Assembly (NCBI GenBank): GCA_030765065.1
Contig: CM060990.1
Coordinates: 6,814,001 to 6,878,000, forward strand
DNA from: Deroplatys truncata
Taxonomy: Eukaryota; Arthropoda; Insecta; Mantodea; Mantidae
Direction of reading: 5' to 3'
Length of the DNA: 64,000 bases
Shown in pieces: positions 11,241 through 22,613 of this stretch. Below the pieces are notes generated by a model. That model was not told the DNA's origin and searched no databases. It worked only from the letters and a program-made list of their open reading frames with translations. A program made the position numbers and the translations under genes. Positions within the stretch are counted from its first letter, which is position 1; each line of letters opens with the position of its first letter.

Positions 11241-12045
11241 GGGAAAGTTATAAGAGGCAGGATTTTAATGCAAATGCATATATCTTCTCTGCTGTACGTG
11301 AGTTAATTACTGAATTTCCAACACAGTCGGCACATAATGCATTTTCTGCCTGTTTTGTTAATAAGCATAGCATTTCAGCAGTTTACAAATTATACTGCAT
11401 ATTTGTTTATTTTACATGTATATTTCATAAACGTATATTTATTTTGTCCATTATGTCTTCATAACTTGATTTACAAATACGATATTTGCGAATAATGTGT
11501 GCCATCAAGTCAATGTTGAAACTTCGCAACACTGATGGTAGCTCACATGCAACGTAATAAATAGGCCACGTCACATCGTTCCCTCAAGGGGCTGTTAAGT
11601 TATCGGAATTGAGTTCAAGTGTGGTGGTGATGCGTAATATCAAATATAGTTTGAATGTTATTACTTCGTATCCCTTAACATTTATAAAAATACAACCTAC
11701 TAATTTATACAAAGGAAAGCATTTCAAAATATTCAACCCTTAATCGTTTTATAAATCAAATTCCGAAAATATTCGTGCAGATTCGCAATGGACTTTCCTG
11801 TTAGTCACAATGTACCTTCAATAAAGCTAAAACTCTGCCAGAGAGAATTTCACGTTGGCAAAATGGATAGGCGACAGAAGATACAAGAATAAATATTGAA
11901 CTCAGAAATATTTTCTTATGAACAACTACTTCAGCAAAGTGTTAATATGATCTACAGGTAGTAATTGTTGTAATAAGGACCTTGCATTTTCTTACCTGTG
12001 TATAACATGTTGCAATAACTCGTATTTAAGTTTTTCTAAAAACAG
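11241..12045. other. No gene recognised
   Basis: AT-rich unique-looking sequence. The open frame 11087-11464 runs from the SINE into this stretch and shows no domain. I see no splice or codon pattern that supports an exon. Confidence 0.5.
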
Positions 12046-12165
12046 AGTTGCCAGTTATGGGGACTGACGAAAACCCGAAGAAAACCTCAGTCAGGAAGGA
12101 CGGTCCTGCATAATTTGAACCGCCGTCCTCCCGAGGACCTCACGTGTTCGATTCTGATTTGATGG
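12046..12165 (-). mobile_element. SINE fragment, family D, copy 1
   Basis: Begins with TTGCCAGTTATGGGGACTGA, nearly identical to 20205-20224, and contains a minus-strand B-box-like GGTTCAAATTATGC. Only the head and part of the body remain. Confidence 0.5.
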
Positions 12166-12389
12166 AGTAAAATCTGAATTCTTTGTTTGTCTTTGGGTTT
12201 AGCATATGTGCAACGCACAAGACAATGTGTTTTATGATAGGTAGCCACTATCTGCTTAAGCACCTTTCTGATATGGTGATCTGAGGACAAAGTGTTGATA
12301 TCTCGGAAGATAACATTTGTTTTGATGAATCACGTTTCGTATCTGTACAAGAACATGGATTTCTATACGAGCTGGGAATGTAACATTGC

Positions 12390-12880
12390 TCTCACCGAGC
12401 GGGATGACTCAGGCGGCAACGTCTGTGGACCACATTTAAGAGTATAGGGGTTCGATCCCTGGCGACCCCACTCTCTTTCCAACGGATTTTTCTGCCTCCC
12501 GTGTCTACAGACGGATGCTGGCGTGAACCATCTTCTATCACTGCTCTCCTCCCTCTCATTTCGGTTAACCACCATGCTCCTTATCATCTGTTTCAGGGTT
12601 GTAGGAGCAGGCGACGGTGTTTGGCGGGTTGCGGTTTAGGAGTGGCTTGCGCCCTGTAAAGGTTTCTTCCCTGACGTCGCAGCGAAGACTATCAATTAGG
12701 TTTCTCCTCCGAGTGGGCTCCACCTCGGGGACGCTGGGGGTTCGTTGATTCTGGGCAGGACCGGGCGTCGTCGGATGCGCTCTATTTGGAAACGTTAGGG
12801 GCATCGTCCATGCTGGCCCCCATCGTATTTCGGAGCTGGTCACCCTTCGGATCGTTTTCCTCATCCCTGCCTATCTCTCA
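12390..12880 (+). mobile_element. SINE-like repeat with tRNA-like head
   Basis: The left end reads like a tRNA promoter: ACCGAGCGGGATGACTCAGG, followed by a B-box-like GGGGTTCGATCCCTGG at about 12448. The downstream body is GC-rich with no coding signal and runs up to the start of the satellite. No second full copy occurs in this window, so the 3' boundary is arbitrary. Confidence 0.5.
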
Positions 12881-12881
12881 G

Positions 12882-15800
12882 CGGTCACGTTGGAAGCAAT
12901 AAGAGCAATTATGGTCTACTTGCGGTGCTCTGCCCTTCTTTCGGGAGCCCCTACTTCCAACGGTCACGTTGGAAGAAAAAGGGGTCGTTAACGTCTACTT
13001 GTGGTGCTCTGCACAAGTTCTGGAGGTCTCTCCCTCACACAGTCAAAGTTGGAAGCAAAAAGCGCCCTTACGGCCTACTTTGGTGCTCTGCCCATGTTCC
13101 GGGGTCCCCTCCCAACTGGGGGTCAAACTGGAAGCAAAACCAGCCGCTAAGGCCGAGCTAAGGTTGTCTTCCTAGGTTCCAGAGCCCCCTCCCCGCCATG
13201 GGTCACATTGGAAGATAAAAAGGCCATTGCCCTCCACTTGCGGTGCTCTGCCCAGGTTCCGCAGCCTCTCCCTCCCAGCAGTCATGTTGTAAGCAAAAAG
13301 GGCCGTTACGGTCTACTTGCGATGCTCTGCAAAGATTGCGGGAGCCCCTCCCTCCTATGGATCTAGTTCCGGCGGTAGCTGGTTCAAACCTGGCGGAGGG
13401 CGATGGATTTTTCTCGGGCGTAAAGTTACTAGCATGGAATCCTTCGGAAGGGATGTAAAGCCGGTAGTCCCGTATCGTAGATTTATGGCACGTAAAAGAA
13501 CCTCAAGCCTGATAAATGGGCCTCTGAGAAAAATTACCAGTTTTTCAAGCCCAATATACAATGGGACGCTAAGTACAACAGCAGTTAAAGAGTGTCCACA
13601 AATAAGACACAGTTTAATTTAATTTTTCCCAGATATTGCGTTGGTAGCAGAAAGGGCGGTTACGGCATATTTGCGGTGCTCTGTCTAGGTTTCGGTGGCT
13701 CCTTCCTCCCAGGGGTCAGTTTGCAAGCTAAAAAAGCCGTTACGGTCAACTTGCGGTGCTCTGCCCGGCCCCTTCCTCCCAGGGGTCACATTGGAAGCAT
13801 AAAGGGCCGTTTCGGGCTACTTGTGTTGCTGTGCCCATTTTCTGGGGCCTCTCCCTCTTAGGGGTCATGTTGGAAGCACAAAGGACCGCTACGGTCTACT
13901 TGCGGATCTCTGCTCAGGTTCCGGGGGACCCTCCCTTCCAGCGGTCCTGTTGGAAGCAAACGGGGCCGTTACGGTCTACTTGCGCTGCTCTGCCGAGGTT
14001 CCGGGTTCCATCCCTCACAGGAGTCACGTTGAAGGCAAGAAGGGCCGTTACGGCCTACTTGAGGTGTTATACCCAGGTTCCGGAGGACCTTCCCTCCAGG
14101 ATTCACGTTAGAAGCAAAAACTACTGTTAGTGACTAATTGCGGTGCTCTGCCACGTTCCGGGATCCCCTCCCTCCCGTGGGTCACATTGGAAGCAAAAAA
14201 GCCGTTAATTTCTATTAATTGTGGTGCTCTACCCAGGTACCGTGGGCCCCTCCCTCTATCACTGAAGTCACATTAGAAACAAAAAGAGCCCTTACGCTCT
14301 TCTTACGGTGCTCCGCCCATGTTCCGTGGCCCCTCCCAGGGATTTCTCTGGAGGCAAAACCGGCCGTTACGCTCGGTCGCATACGGTACTTTGACCAGAT
14401 TCAGAGGGCTCCTCCGTTCCAGGGGTACGTTGGGAGCAAAATGGCCATTTCGGCCAACTTGTGGTGCTCTGCCCAAATTCAGGGGCCACTTCCTTCCCAG
14501 GGATCAATTTGTAAACTAAAAGGGAAGTTGCGATCTACATTGCAGCGCTCTGCACGCTCCCCTCCCTCCCAAGGGTCGCGTTGGAAGTACCCCTCACTCC
14601 CAAGGGTCACGCTGGAAGCATAAATGGCCGTTACGTCCTACTTGCGAAGCAGTGCCCAGTTTCTGCGGGCCCCTCCATCACAAAGGTTACATTGGAAGCA
14701 CAAATGGCCGCTATGGTCTACTTGTGGTGCTCTGCCCAGGACCCGTGGAACCCTCCATCCCAGAGGTCACTTTTGAAGGGCCGTTACGGTCTACGTGCAC
14801 AGCTCTTCCCAGTTTCCGGGCCCTCTTTCTCTCACATGATACATTGGAAACAAAAAGAGCCGTTATGGTGTACTTGTTGTTCTCTGCCCAGGTTCCGGGT
14901 TTCCTCCCTCTTAAGAGTTACATTGGAAACAAGAAGCGCCGTTACGGTCTACTTGCCTTGCTCTGATCAGGTCCAGGGAGCGCTTACGTTGCAGGCAAAA
15001 ATGTCCGTTAGGGCATACTTGCTGTGCACTTGCGAGGTTTTGTGGTCCCCTCCCTCTCTCGTTGGGGTCACATTGGAATCAAAATGGCCGTTACGCTCTA
15101 CTTGTTGTGCTGCGACCAGGTTAGGGTGTACTATCCATCTCATGGGTTTATAATTAGAAGAAAAAGGAGTCGTTAAAGTCTATTTGCGGTTCTTTATCCA
15201 GCTTCTGGGATCCCCACCCTCTAAGGGGTCACGTGGAAGCATAAGGGGCCGTTACGGCCTAGTTGTTGTGCTCTGACGAGGTTCCGAATCCCCTGCTTAC
15301 CGGGGATCACGTTGGCAACTAAAAGGCTATTAGGTACCTCTTACTGTTCTGTGCCCAGGTTCCGGTGTCCCCTCCTTCCCAGTGGTCATGTTGGAAGCAT
15401 AAAGGTCCGTTAAGGACCCTCCATCCGAGGTAACCCTTTGGAGGTGAAAAAAACAACATTACGGCCTACTTTCGGTGCTCTGTCTACATTGCGTGGTGTC
15501 CTTGCTTCCACGGGTCACGTTGGAAGCAAAAAGCGCTCTGCGGCCAAATTATGGTGGTCTTCCGAGGTTCTAGGTGCCTTCTCCGTACGAGGACTCACGT
15601 TGGAAGAAAAAAGCGGTTACGGTCCAACTTGCGGTTCTCTCCGAAGGTTCCGTGTGCCCCTTTCTCCGATGAGTCAAGTTGGAAGTGAAAAGGCGCTTAT
15701 GGCCTACTTGCGGTACTGTGCCCTGCTTCCGGATGCCTCTAGCTCCCATGGGGTCATGTTGGAAGCAAAAGAGCGGTTTCAAGTTACTTGTGGTGATCTG

Positions 15801-18775
15801 CTCAGGTTCTTCGGCTGCTCCCTGCCAAGGGGCTATTTTGCAAGTAAATGAGGCCATTACGGTGCATTTGTGGTGCTCTGGAAACGTTCCGGGCACTCTC
15901 CATCCGATTACTCACGTTAGAAGCAAAAAGGGCGGTTACGCTCTAATTGCGGTGCTATGTCCAGGTTCGGCTGCCCCTCCTTCCCGGTGGTGGTCATGTT
16001 GGAAGCAAAAAGCGCCTTTAGGACCTACTTGCGAAGGTCTGTAAAGGTTGCGGAGGACCTCTGTCCAACGGATGACGTTGGAAACAAAAAGGGCCGTTAC
16101 GGCCTACTTGCATTGCTCTGCCCGGGATCCGGATTTCTCTCCAGTCTAGGCGTAGGTTGGAAACTAAGGGGTAATTGCGTCTACTTACGGTGCTCTGCCG
16201 AGGCCCTTCCGTACCAAGAGTCACGTTGGAAGCATAAAAATCCGTTACGGCCTACTTGCGGTGCTCTGCCCACGTTCCGGGAGCCCCTACCTCTCGGGGG
16301 TCACGTTGAAAAAAAGGCCGTTACGGCCCTGTTCTGCCCAGATTGTGGGTGCCCCCTCTCAGAGATCATTTTGAAGGAAAAAGAGCCGTTACGGTTTACT
16401 TGCGGTGCTCTATCCTTGTGTCGGGTTCCCCTCCCGTTAAAGGGCGAAGTTAGAAGTAAAAAACGCCGTTACGGTCTACTTGCGGTATTCTATTCAGGAT
16501 CTGAGTCCCCTGCCTCCCAGGAGTCACGTTGGAAGCCAGAAGGCCCGTTACGGTCTACTTACAGTGCTCTACCCATGCTTCGAGCCCCCTCGAGCCGTTA
16601 CGGTCTTCTTGAGGTGTAGTGCCCAGGTTGCGGGTCCTGCTCCTTACCAGGAGTCACGTTGGAAGCAGAAAGGGCCGCTAAGTTTTACTTGCGTTGCTCT
16701 GCTCTGGTTCTGGGACCCCTCCTTCCCAGGGGTCACGTTGGAAACAAAAAGTGTCTTTAAGGTTTGTTTGCGGGATGCTTCCCAGGTTATGGGCTCGCCT
16801 CCCTCCCAAGGGTCAGTTGGAAACAAAAAGACCTGTTACAGCAAACTTTCGTTTTTCTGACCAGGTTCCGGAGTCCCCTGCCTCCTAGGGGTCACGTTGG
16901 AAGCAAAAAGGGCCGCTAACGTCTATTTATGGTGCTGTGCTTACTTTGCTAGTGCCCCTTTCTGCCAAGTATTACTTGGAGGCAAAAAACGGTTACAGCC
17001 TGCTTTGGGTGTTCTGTGCAAGCTCCGTGGTACCCTGTCTTTAAGGGTTCACTTTGGAAGCGAAAAGGGCTCTACGGCCGACTTATGGTGGTCTTCCGAT
17101 TTTCTAGGGCCCTCCTCCCTTTTAGCGGTCACGATGGAAGCAAAACGCCATTATAGTCCACTTATGGTGCTCATCCCAGGGTCCGCGTGCCCCTTCCTCC
17201 GAAGAGTCACGTTGGAAGCAAAAAGCGCCGTATGGTCTGCCATCGTTCTGGGTGCCTCTCCTTCCCACGGGTCACGTTGGAAGTAAAAAGGGCGGTTACG
17301 ACTTATTTGCAGTGCTATGTTCAGGTTCTGGGCCCGCTCCCTCGCAGGGGTACTTTGGAAGTAGAAGAGGCCATTAGGGTACAGTCGCGGTGCTCTGCCC
17401 AGGTTTCGCGGCTCCTTCCTCCGATTAGTCATGTTGGAAGCAAAAGGGACGGTTACGGTCTACTTGCGGTGCTCTGCCCAGGTTTCGGGGCCCCTTCCTC
17501 CGATTAGTCATGTTGGAAGCAAAAGGGACGGTTACGGTCTACTTGCGGTGCTCTGACCAGGTTTCGGCTGCCCCTCCTTTTCGGTGGTCACATCGGAAGT
17601 TAAAAGCCCCGTTCCGACCCACTTGCGCAGCTCTATTAATTTTGCGAAACCCCTCCCTCCCAGGGGTAACGTGCGAAACAAAAAGTGCCGTTACGGCCTA
17701 CTTGCGGTACTCTCCCGAGGTTACCGGGGCACCTCCGTCCCTGGGTTCACGTTAGAAGTTTAAGGGCTTGTGGTGCTCTGCCGGTGTCCTTCCCTACCAG
17801 GGGCCACGTTGGAAGCTTTAGGATCCTTACGGCCTCCTTGCGGTGCACTGTCCAGGTTCCACGTGCCCCTCCCTACCAGAGTTCACGTTGGAAGCAAAAA
17901 GGTCCGTTTCTACGGCCTGCTTGCAGTGCTCTTACCAGGTTCGGGTCCCCTCCTTGCCAGAAGTCACGTTGGAACCAAGAATGGCCGTTACGATCTGCTT
18001 GCGGTGTTCTGCCCAGATTCCGGTGCCTCTATCTTCCACGGGTCACGTTGGAGGAAATCAAGACCATTACCGTCCACTTGCAGTGCTCTGCTCAGATTCC
18101 GGGGCCCCTCCGACCCAGGAGCCGCATTGGAAGAAAAAAAGAGCCGTTACGGTGTACTTAAGTTGCTCCGCAAAGCTTCTGGGTGCCCGTGTCCTAGGGG
18201 TCGCGTTGGAAGTAAAAGTATAGTTATGACCTACTTGCGGTGTTTGCCCGGGTTCCGGTCTCATACCCCCCTGTAGTCACGTTGGCAGAAAAATGGCCGT
18301 TACAGGTCTCTAATGGTGCACTCCCCAGCTTCCGTCTGCCTACTCTCCCCCAGCGGTCACGTTGGAAGCAAGAGAAGCCGTTACGATTCTACTTGCGGTG
18401 CTTTGTCCGGGTTGTCGAAGTACCTCCCTCTCCCCTTAGAGTCACACTGGAAGCAAAAACTGCTGTTGCATCTTCTTACGGTGCTCTGGGAGGAGGGTTA
18501 CGTGGTCCCGTCCCTCTAGTGGGTCACGTTGGGAACAAAAGGGGCGCTAACGGTATACTTACGGTGCTCTACCCAGATTCTGGGGGCCACTTCCACCCAG
18601 GAATCGCGTTGTAAACAGAGTCGTTAGGTCTATTTCTGGTGCTCCGCTCAGGTTCCGGGGGCTACCTCCTTCCCAGGAATCACATTGGAAGCAATAAGGG
18701 CTGATACGGTGCTCTGCCCATGTTCCGGGGGCTCCTGCCTCCCAGCGGTCGCGTTGGAAGCAAAACGGGCCGTAA
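12882..18775 (+). repeat. ~80-bp satellite array, about 70 diverged copies
   Basis: Units start with a GTCACGTTGGAAGCAAAAAG block, followed by GGCCGTTACGGTCTACTTGC, GGTGCTCTGCCCAGGTTCCG and CCCCTCCCTCCCAG. Measured starts at 12882, 12961, 13042 and 13122 give a period of 79-81 bp. Copies are strongly diverged and often carry small indels. Two neighbouring units near 17420-17545 are almost identical, indicating recent local duplication. Because the period is not a multiple of three, each frame meets a different phase of the unit; the 100-220-residue open frames here are by-products of this GC-rich repeat, not genes. The array is interrupted by a SINE at 13360-13626. Confidence 0.95.
13360..13626 (+). 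mobile_element. SINE family A, copy 1, nested in the satellite
   Basis: Homologous to 18935-19215 and 38333-38630. Shared segments are the B-box GGTTCAAACCTGGCGGAGGG, then GGCGATGGATTTTT, CGTAGATTTATGGCACGTAA, CCTCAAGCCTGATAA and a tail ending in short TTTAATTTAA-type repeats. The A-box end is damaged here, so this copy is 5'-truncated or rearranged. Satellite units resume at 13630. Confidence 0.85.
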
Positions 18776-18934
18776 ACTAATACTAAAATCAGTTGTTTAA
18801 CGCCTAGAAACCCTCTGGTGAGTACTACCACTTTTCAAAATACTATTATAACGCTATTCTTCTGTCTCGCTTCATTGACATGGCCATGGCAGACGTTGGC
18901 TTTAATGTGCTTGACTGATCTGTCGTTGTGCAGC

Positions 18935-19215
18935 GTCCTCCGTGGACTAGTGGTACCAAGGTCGCGGGTTCAAACCCGGCGGAGGGCGATGGATTTTTTT
19001 AGGGCGTAAAAATCGTTAGCACGGCTTCCTTCGGAAGGGAAGTAAAGCCGTTGGTCCCGTGTCGTAGATTTACGGCACGTAAAAGAACCTCAAGCCTGAT
19101 AACGAGGCCTCTGAGCAAAATTACCGGTGTTTCACGCCCAATATAGAATGGGACGCTAAGAACCATAGTAGTTAAAGAGCGTCCATAAATAAAACTCAAT
19201 TTACATTTACATTTC
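18935..19215 (+). mobile_element. SINE family A, copy 2
   Basis: The head reads TCCTCCGTGGACTAGTGG (A-box region) followed by CGCGGGTTCAAACCCGGCGG (B box), typical of a tRNA-derived pol III promoter. The conserved body contains GTCGTAGATTTACGGCACGT and AAAGAACCTCAAGCCTGATA. The tail AAATAAAACTCAATTTACAT ends in a short repeat. It lies just beyond the end of the satellite. Confidence 0.85.
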
Positions 19216-20200
19216 TGTCGTTGTGCGAATTGATTGAACCGCGTATTTTCGGCTCTGCCTATCGATGCGCGGTTCATCGGTCGTACTGCATTCTTCTTCT
19301 TATTTTCGCTCTTGAGTGGGGCAAGTTCTTATTGTGCTATTATAACTAGGGCAGGAACTCTATGCTCTAATACTATTAATACTATGCATTGGAAACTTCC
19401 ACAACATGCACACAAATATGCCTATATAAAAATATTGAGACACCACATTGACATAAAACACAACTTTATGGCAATTTTATGGAATCTCTCCGTGGATAAA
19501 ACTATTGTGGAAACCATAGGAATGACTTCTCATCAGAATTTATCTTTTAATATTGAATATAATTTAGCTTTATCGCTCACTTTTACTTTTGATTGCAAGA
19601 AAACAAGGTATTCACGATATACACGCACTACAACACTGAATTGAATGACCTGAAGCTTCAACTGGAGAACAATTGCGAACCTGCAGGAATGTTTTTGGAA
19701 TTGAATTTGTAAAACACACAAATCTGGAAGGGAAGCTCCAGCAGGTCATTAGAACCAGTAGATTATTGGGCTCGACTGTTTGCACGAACCATAGAGAGAG
19801 AATAGTCAGTCGGAGAGTATTTTTATTGGTGCCCAGAAAGCATACGCAAGGTAGGGGAAGTGACATATGAACCTACAAGCAATGTTGATAGTGAAGTGCT
19901 TGTATTTAATCTGGTCAATTCCTTATATTATGTCCTCGTGGACAAAGAGAAGGGTTTCTGAACGCGAGTCAGTTTATTTTTAATCTAAATCAACTTCCCA
20001 AAATTTGAGTGAAATCCGTGATACCATAGCTCCAACTCCCTGCCTATCGCATCATCGGAAATTGATGGGAGAAATGCACATATATTTGTTAAGTAATGTT
20101 TGAGTACATATGGTGCCACAGGAGGTGGGCACTGATGACACGTGAAATGAAATGACATTTGGGAAGGAGACGTTCCAGGCCTAAGTTTAGGGTACGTTCC
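19216..20200. other. No gene recognised
   Basis: AT-rich sequence. A 136-residue plus-strand frame (19234-19644) starts at the SINE edge and shows no domain; the overlapping minus-strand frames are equally featureless. A decayed gene cannot be excluded. Confidence 0.45.
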
Positions 20201-20202
20201 CG

Positions 20203-20312
20203 GCATTTGCCAGTTATGAGGACTGAAGACGACCCTGACGAGATATGAACCGCAGACCTCCCGTTAACGAGTCCGTGCCTTAACGACTTCGGCTACCTGT
20301 GTCGGTCAAATG
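20203..20312 (-). mobile_element. SINE fragment, family D, copy 2
   Basis: Shares TTGCCAGTTATGAGGACTGA with 12049. On the minus strand the right end reads GTAGCCGAAGTCGTTAAGGC (A-box region), then GCGGTTCATATCTCG (B-box-like), so this is the tRNA-like head of a SINE with little body. Confidence 0.6.
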
Positions 20313-21785
20313 TCCAGATGTAACATCAGGTTGGTACCACAATATTCAACCCAGTCAGTATTCTCAATAATAGATTTGATCATGCAATCGGTGCTTACTG
20401 ATATCACGGAAACATCAAACCCAGGTTATTGCCAAAATAATTTAATGATTTGTAATAATGTGTATGGGTCTAGTCCTGGCTATTACGTTATTCTCGGTGA
20501 AAATACAACATCGGTCGGTTTTGAACAAGATACGCCGTCAGTGCTTATGTCCGGAAACGCACATATCTAAAATTAATGCTCTATTATTTCCTGAACGGAT
20601 TTTCCTTTCAATTTCTAAAACTGCAAACCGCGTTCAACCATTTTTCTTTAGCAAACTGTTTTAGGTGTTTTTGAGCATGCACTCATTCTTCTGTAGCAGT
20701 ATTTAGGGACATATATGTAGTGATGCAAAAACTTATTTCAATAAAAAGACCACTTAAATGTGCATTTGCTCAGAATTTTGAGAACAAAACTGAAATAACA
20801 ATGTAGGTTGGAATCTAAAGACCAAACAGAATTTTGAGTATTCCTTCAGTGTCTGAAGAGATTATTCTGCCTGTCTCAAACTGATGAGAAGTTCTCTATA
20901 TATGGCACACATTTTTATTTATTTACGTTATCAAAATAATAAAGATAATGGACAAAACAAATTTTCTACCACTCATCATAAACCGAACAGTAAAATTAAT
21001 TTTTAACTTAGTGGAGTTGATAATCGGAAACTACCAAACACGGTATCATCTGAGCAGTTACCAATTGTGAAACTTGGTTACAACTTCGGCGGTCTCTCTC
21101 CCTCTTTATAATGCAGCTGTTCGTTCAATGCTGCGATTGCATCTTTGACCTTTCTAATGAAGCCCAGCCACCGCGGCCTTGACTAGGGGTCTGAGTAAAA
21201 CCACAAAGACAGCTTGCACTACCGGAAATTCAACTCGCATTCACACGTGACGGCCGTAGGCAGCCTACCGCACAAAACAAAGTGTAATACAATGCGGTTA
21301 GGACTCTCAAAGTCGCACGATTTCAAGGTGACGCGCGATTATCAGTGCCGTCTCTTTCGATTCCGTGGATCATTTAGTCGAAACGATGAACAGCAGTTTG
21401 CAGACATTAGCTTCAAAATGAGTATCATACGCAGAAGGCTTTGCAAGATTTAGTCGCGTTATGGTTCAGATACGTATGGAGTTCTTGCTGTGAAACAACA
21501 TACTTTATGCTGTTCATTTGTCAAGACACAGCCTCACAGACTCTAATCATTTATTCGTTGTGACATTTAATGAACATTTCTATAAGCATGAACAAGCAAA
21601 GTCTGATTGTTGAACCTTTAATACAGTACGTAACCAGGAACAATCTTAAATGGTAGAGTCCCGGGCGCGGCACTGAAATTTTCAAATCTGGTTCAACATG
21701 ATTAATATGAAAGAACATGTAGGACTCTTAGATGCAAACCCCGACATTTTCAGCTTCATGTGACCTTTAGAGGTTTCCACGGGCC
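20313..21785. other. No gene recognised
   Basis: Mixed AT-rich DNA with several short open frames, the longest 86 residues at 20310-20570. None shows a domain, and no repeated unit was found. Confidence 0.45.
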
Positions 21786-21789
21786 GGAA

Positions 21790-22505
21790 TTCTTAGGCCA
21801 GGTCCGGCCTGGCCCAATCTGAACCGAGTACGAGCTCGAGCCCGGCCCAATCTGAGGCGATTCCGGGTCCGAGGCCGCCCCAATCTGAACCGAGTACGAG
21901 CTCGAGCCCGGCCCAATCTGAGGCGAGTCCGGGTCCGAGCCCGGCCCAATCTGAACCGAGTACGAGCTCGAGCCCGGCCCAATCTGAGGCGAGTCCGCCC
22001 CAATCTGAACCGAGTACGAGTTCGAGCCCGGCCCAATCTGAGGCGAGTCCGGGTCCGAGCCCGGCCCAATCTGAACCGAGTACGAGCTCGAGCCCGGCCC
22101 AATCTGAGGCGAGTCCGGGTCCGAGCCCGGCCCAATCTGAACTGAGTCCGAGCTCGAGCCCGGCCCAATCTGAGGCGAGTCCGGGTCGATCCCGGCCCAA
22201 TCTGAACTGAGTCCGAGCTCGAGCCCGGCCCAATCTGAGTCGAGTCCGAGCGCGAATCTTGCCCAACATGAACCGAGTCCGAGACCGGCCCAATCTGAGG
22301 CCAGTACGAGCGCGAATCTTGCCCAACATGAACCGAGTCCGAGACCGGCCCAATCTGAACCGAGTACGAGCTCGAGCCCGGTCCAATCTGAGGCGAGTCC
22401 GTGTCCGAGGCCGCCCCAATCTGAGGCGAGTCCGAGAGCGAATCATGCCCAACATGAACCGAGTCCGAGACCGGCCCAATCTGAACTGAGTCCGAGCATG
22501 GCCCG
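21790..22505. repeat. 33-bp GC-rich minisatellite (about 22 units)
   Basis: Two alternating 33-bp unit types are visible: GAGCCCGGCCCAATCTGAGG-type and GAGCCCGGCCCAATCTGAAC-type, each followed by a variable CGAGTCCGGGTCC or CGAGTACGAGCTC. From about 22250 a third variant with CTTGCCCAACATGAACCGAG appears. Since 33 is divisible by three, several frames stay open, giving minus-strand frames of 254 and 228 residues with 11-residue periods (GRARTRTRLRL and related). These have no start context or flanking coding sequence, and I treat them as repeat artefacts. Confidence 0.9.
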
Positions 22506-22569
22506 AGCCAGAATACGTTATACTGTACCACCCAGCCTGGGCCCGATTGCCTAATTTTGTTTTAAATAG

Positions 22570-22570
<1 letters not shown>

Positions 22571-22612
<42 letters not shown>

Positions 22613-22613
22613 T
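22571..22613. repeat. (ATT)n microsatellite
   Basis: Near-pure ATT trinucleotide run with one CATTATC interruption. Confidence 0.9.

Noticed and set aside
12925-18614. Many 100-220-residue open frames that look like a repetitive protein (GSKKGRYGLLAVLCPGSG-type).
   Set aside because: They follow the 80-bp satellite, change frame with each unit, lack consistent starts and occur in all three plus frames.
12882-18775. A CRISPR-like appearance (regular repeats).
   Set aside because: Repeats are contiguous without unique spacers, units are ~80 bp and diverged, and the DNA is clearly eukaryotic.
18935-19010. A tRNA gene (A and B boxes, cloverleaf-like ends).
   Set aside because: The acceptor stem does not close, and the same sequence recurs with a shared downstream body and tail, so it is a SINE head. 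The same holds for 38333, 26505, 42745 and 20310.
21767-22531. A 254-residue Arg-rich/Asp-Ser-rich frame that might be a gene.
   Set aside because: It is fully explained by a 33-bp minisatellite; no coding sequence continues on either side.
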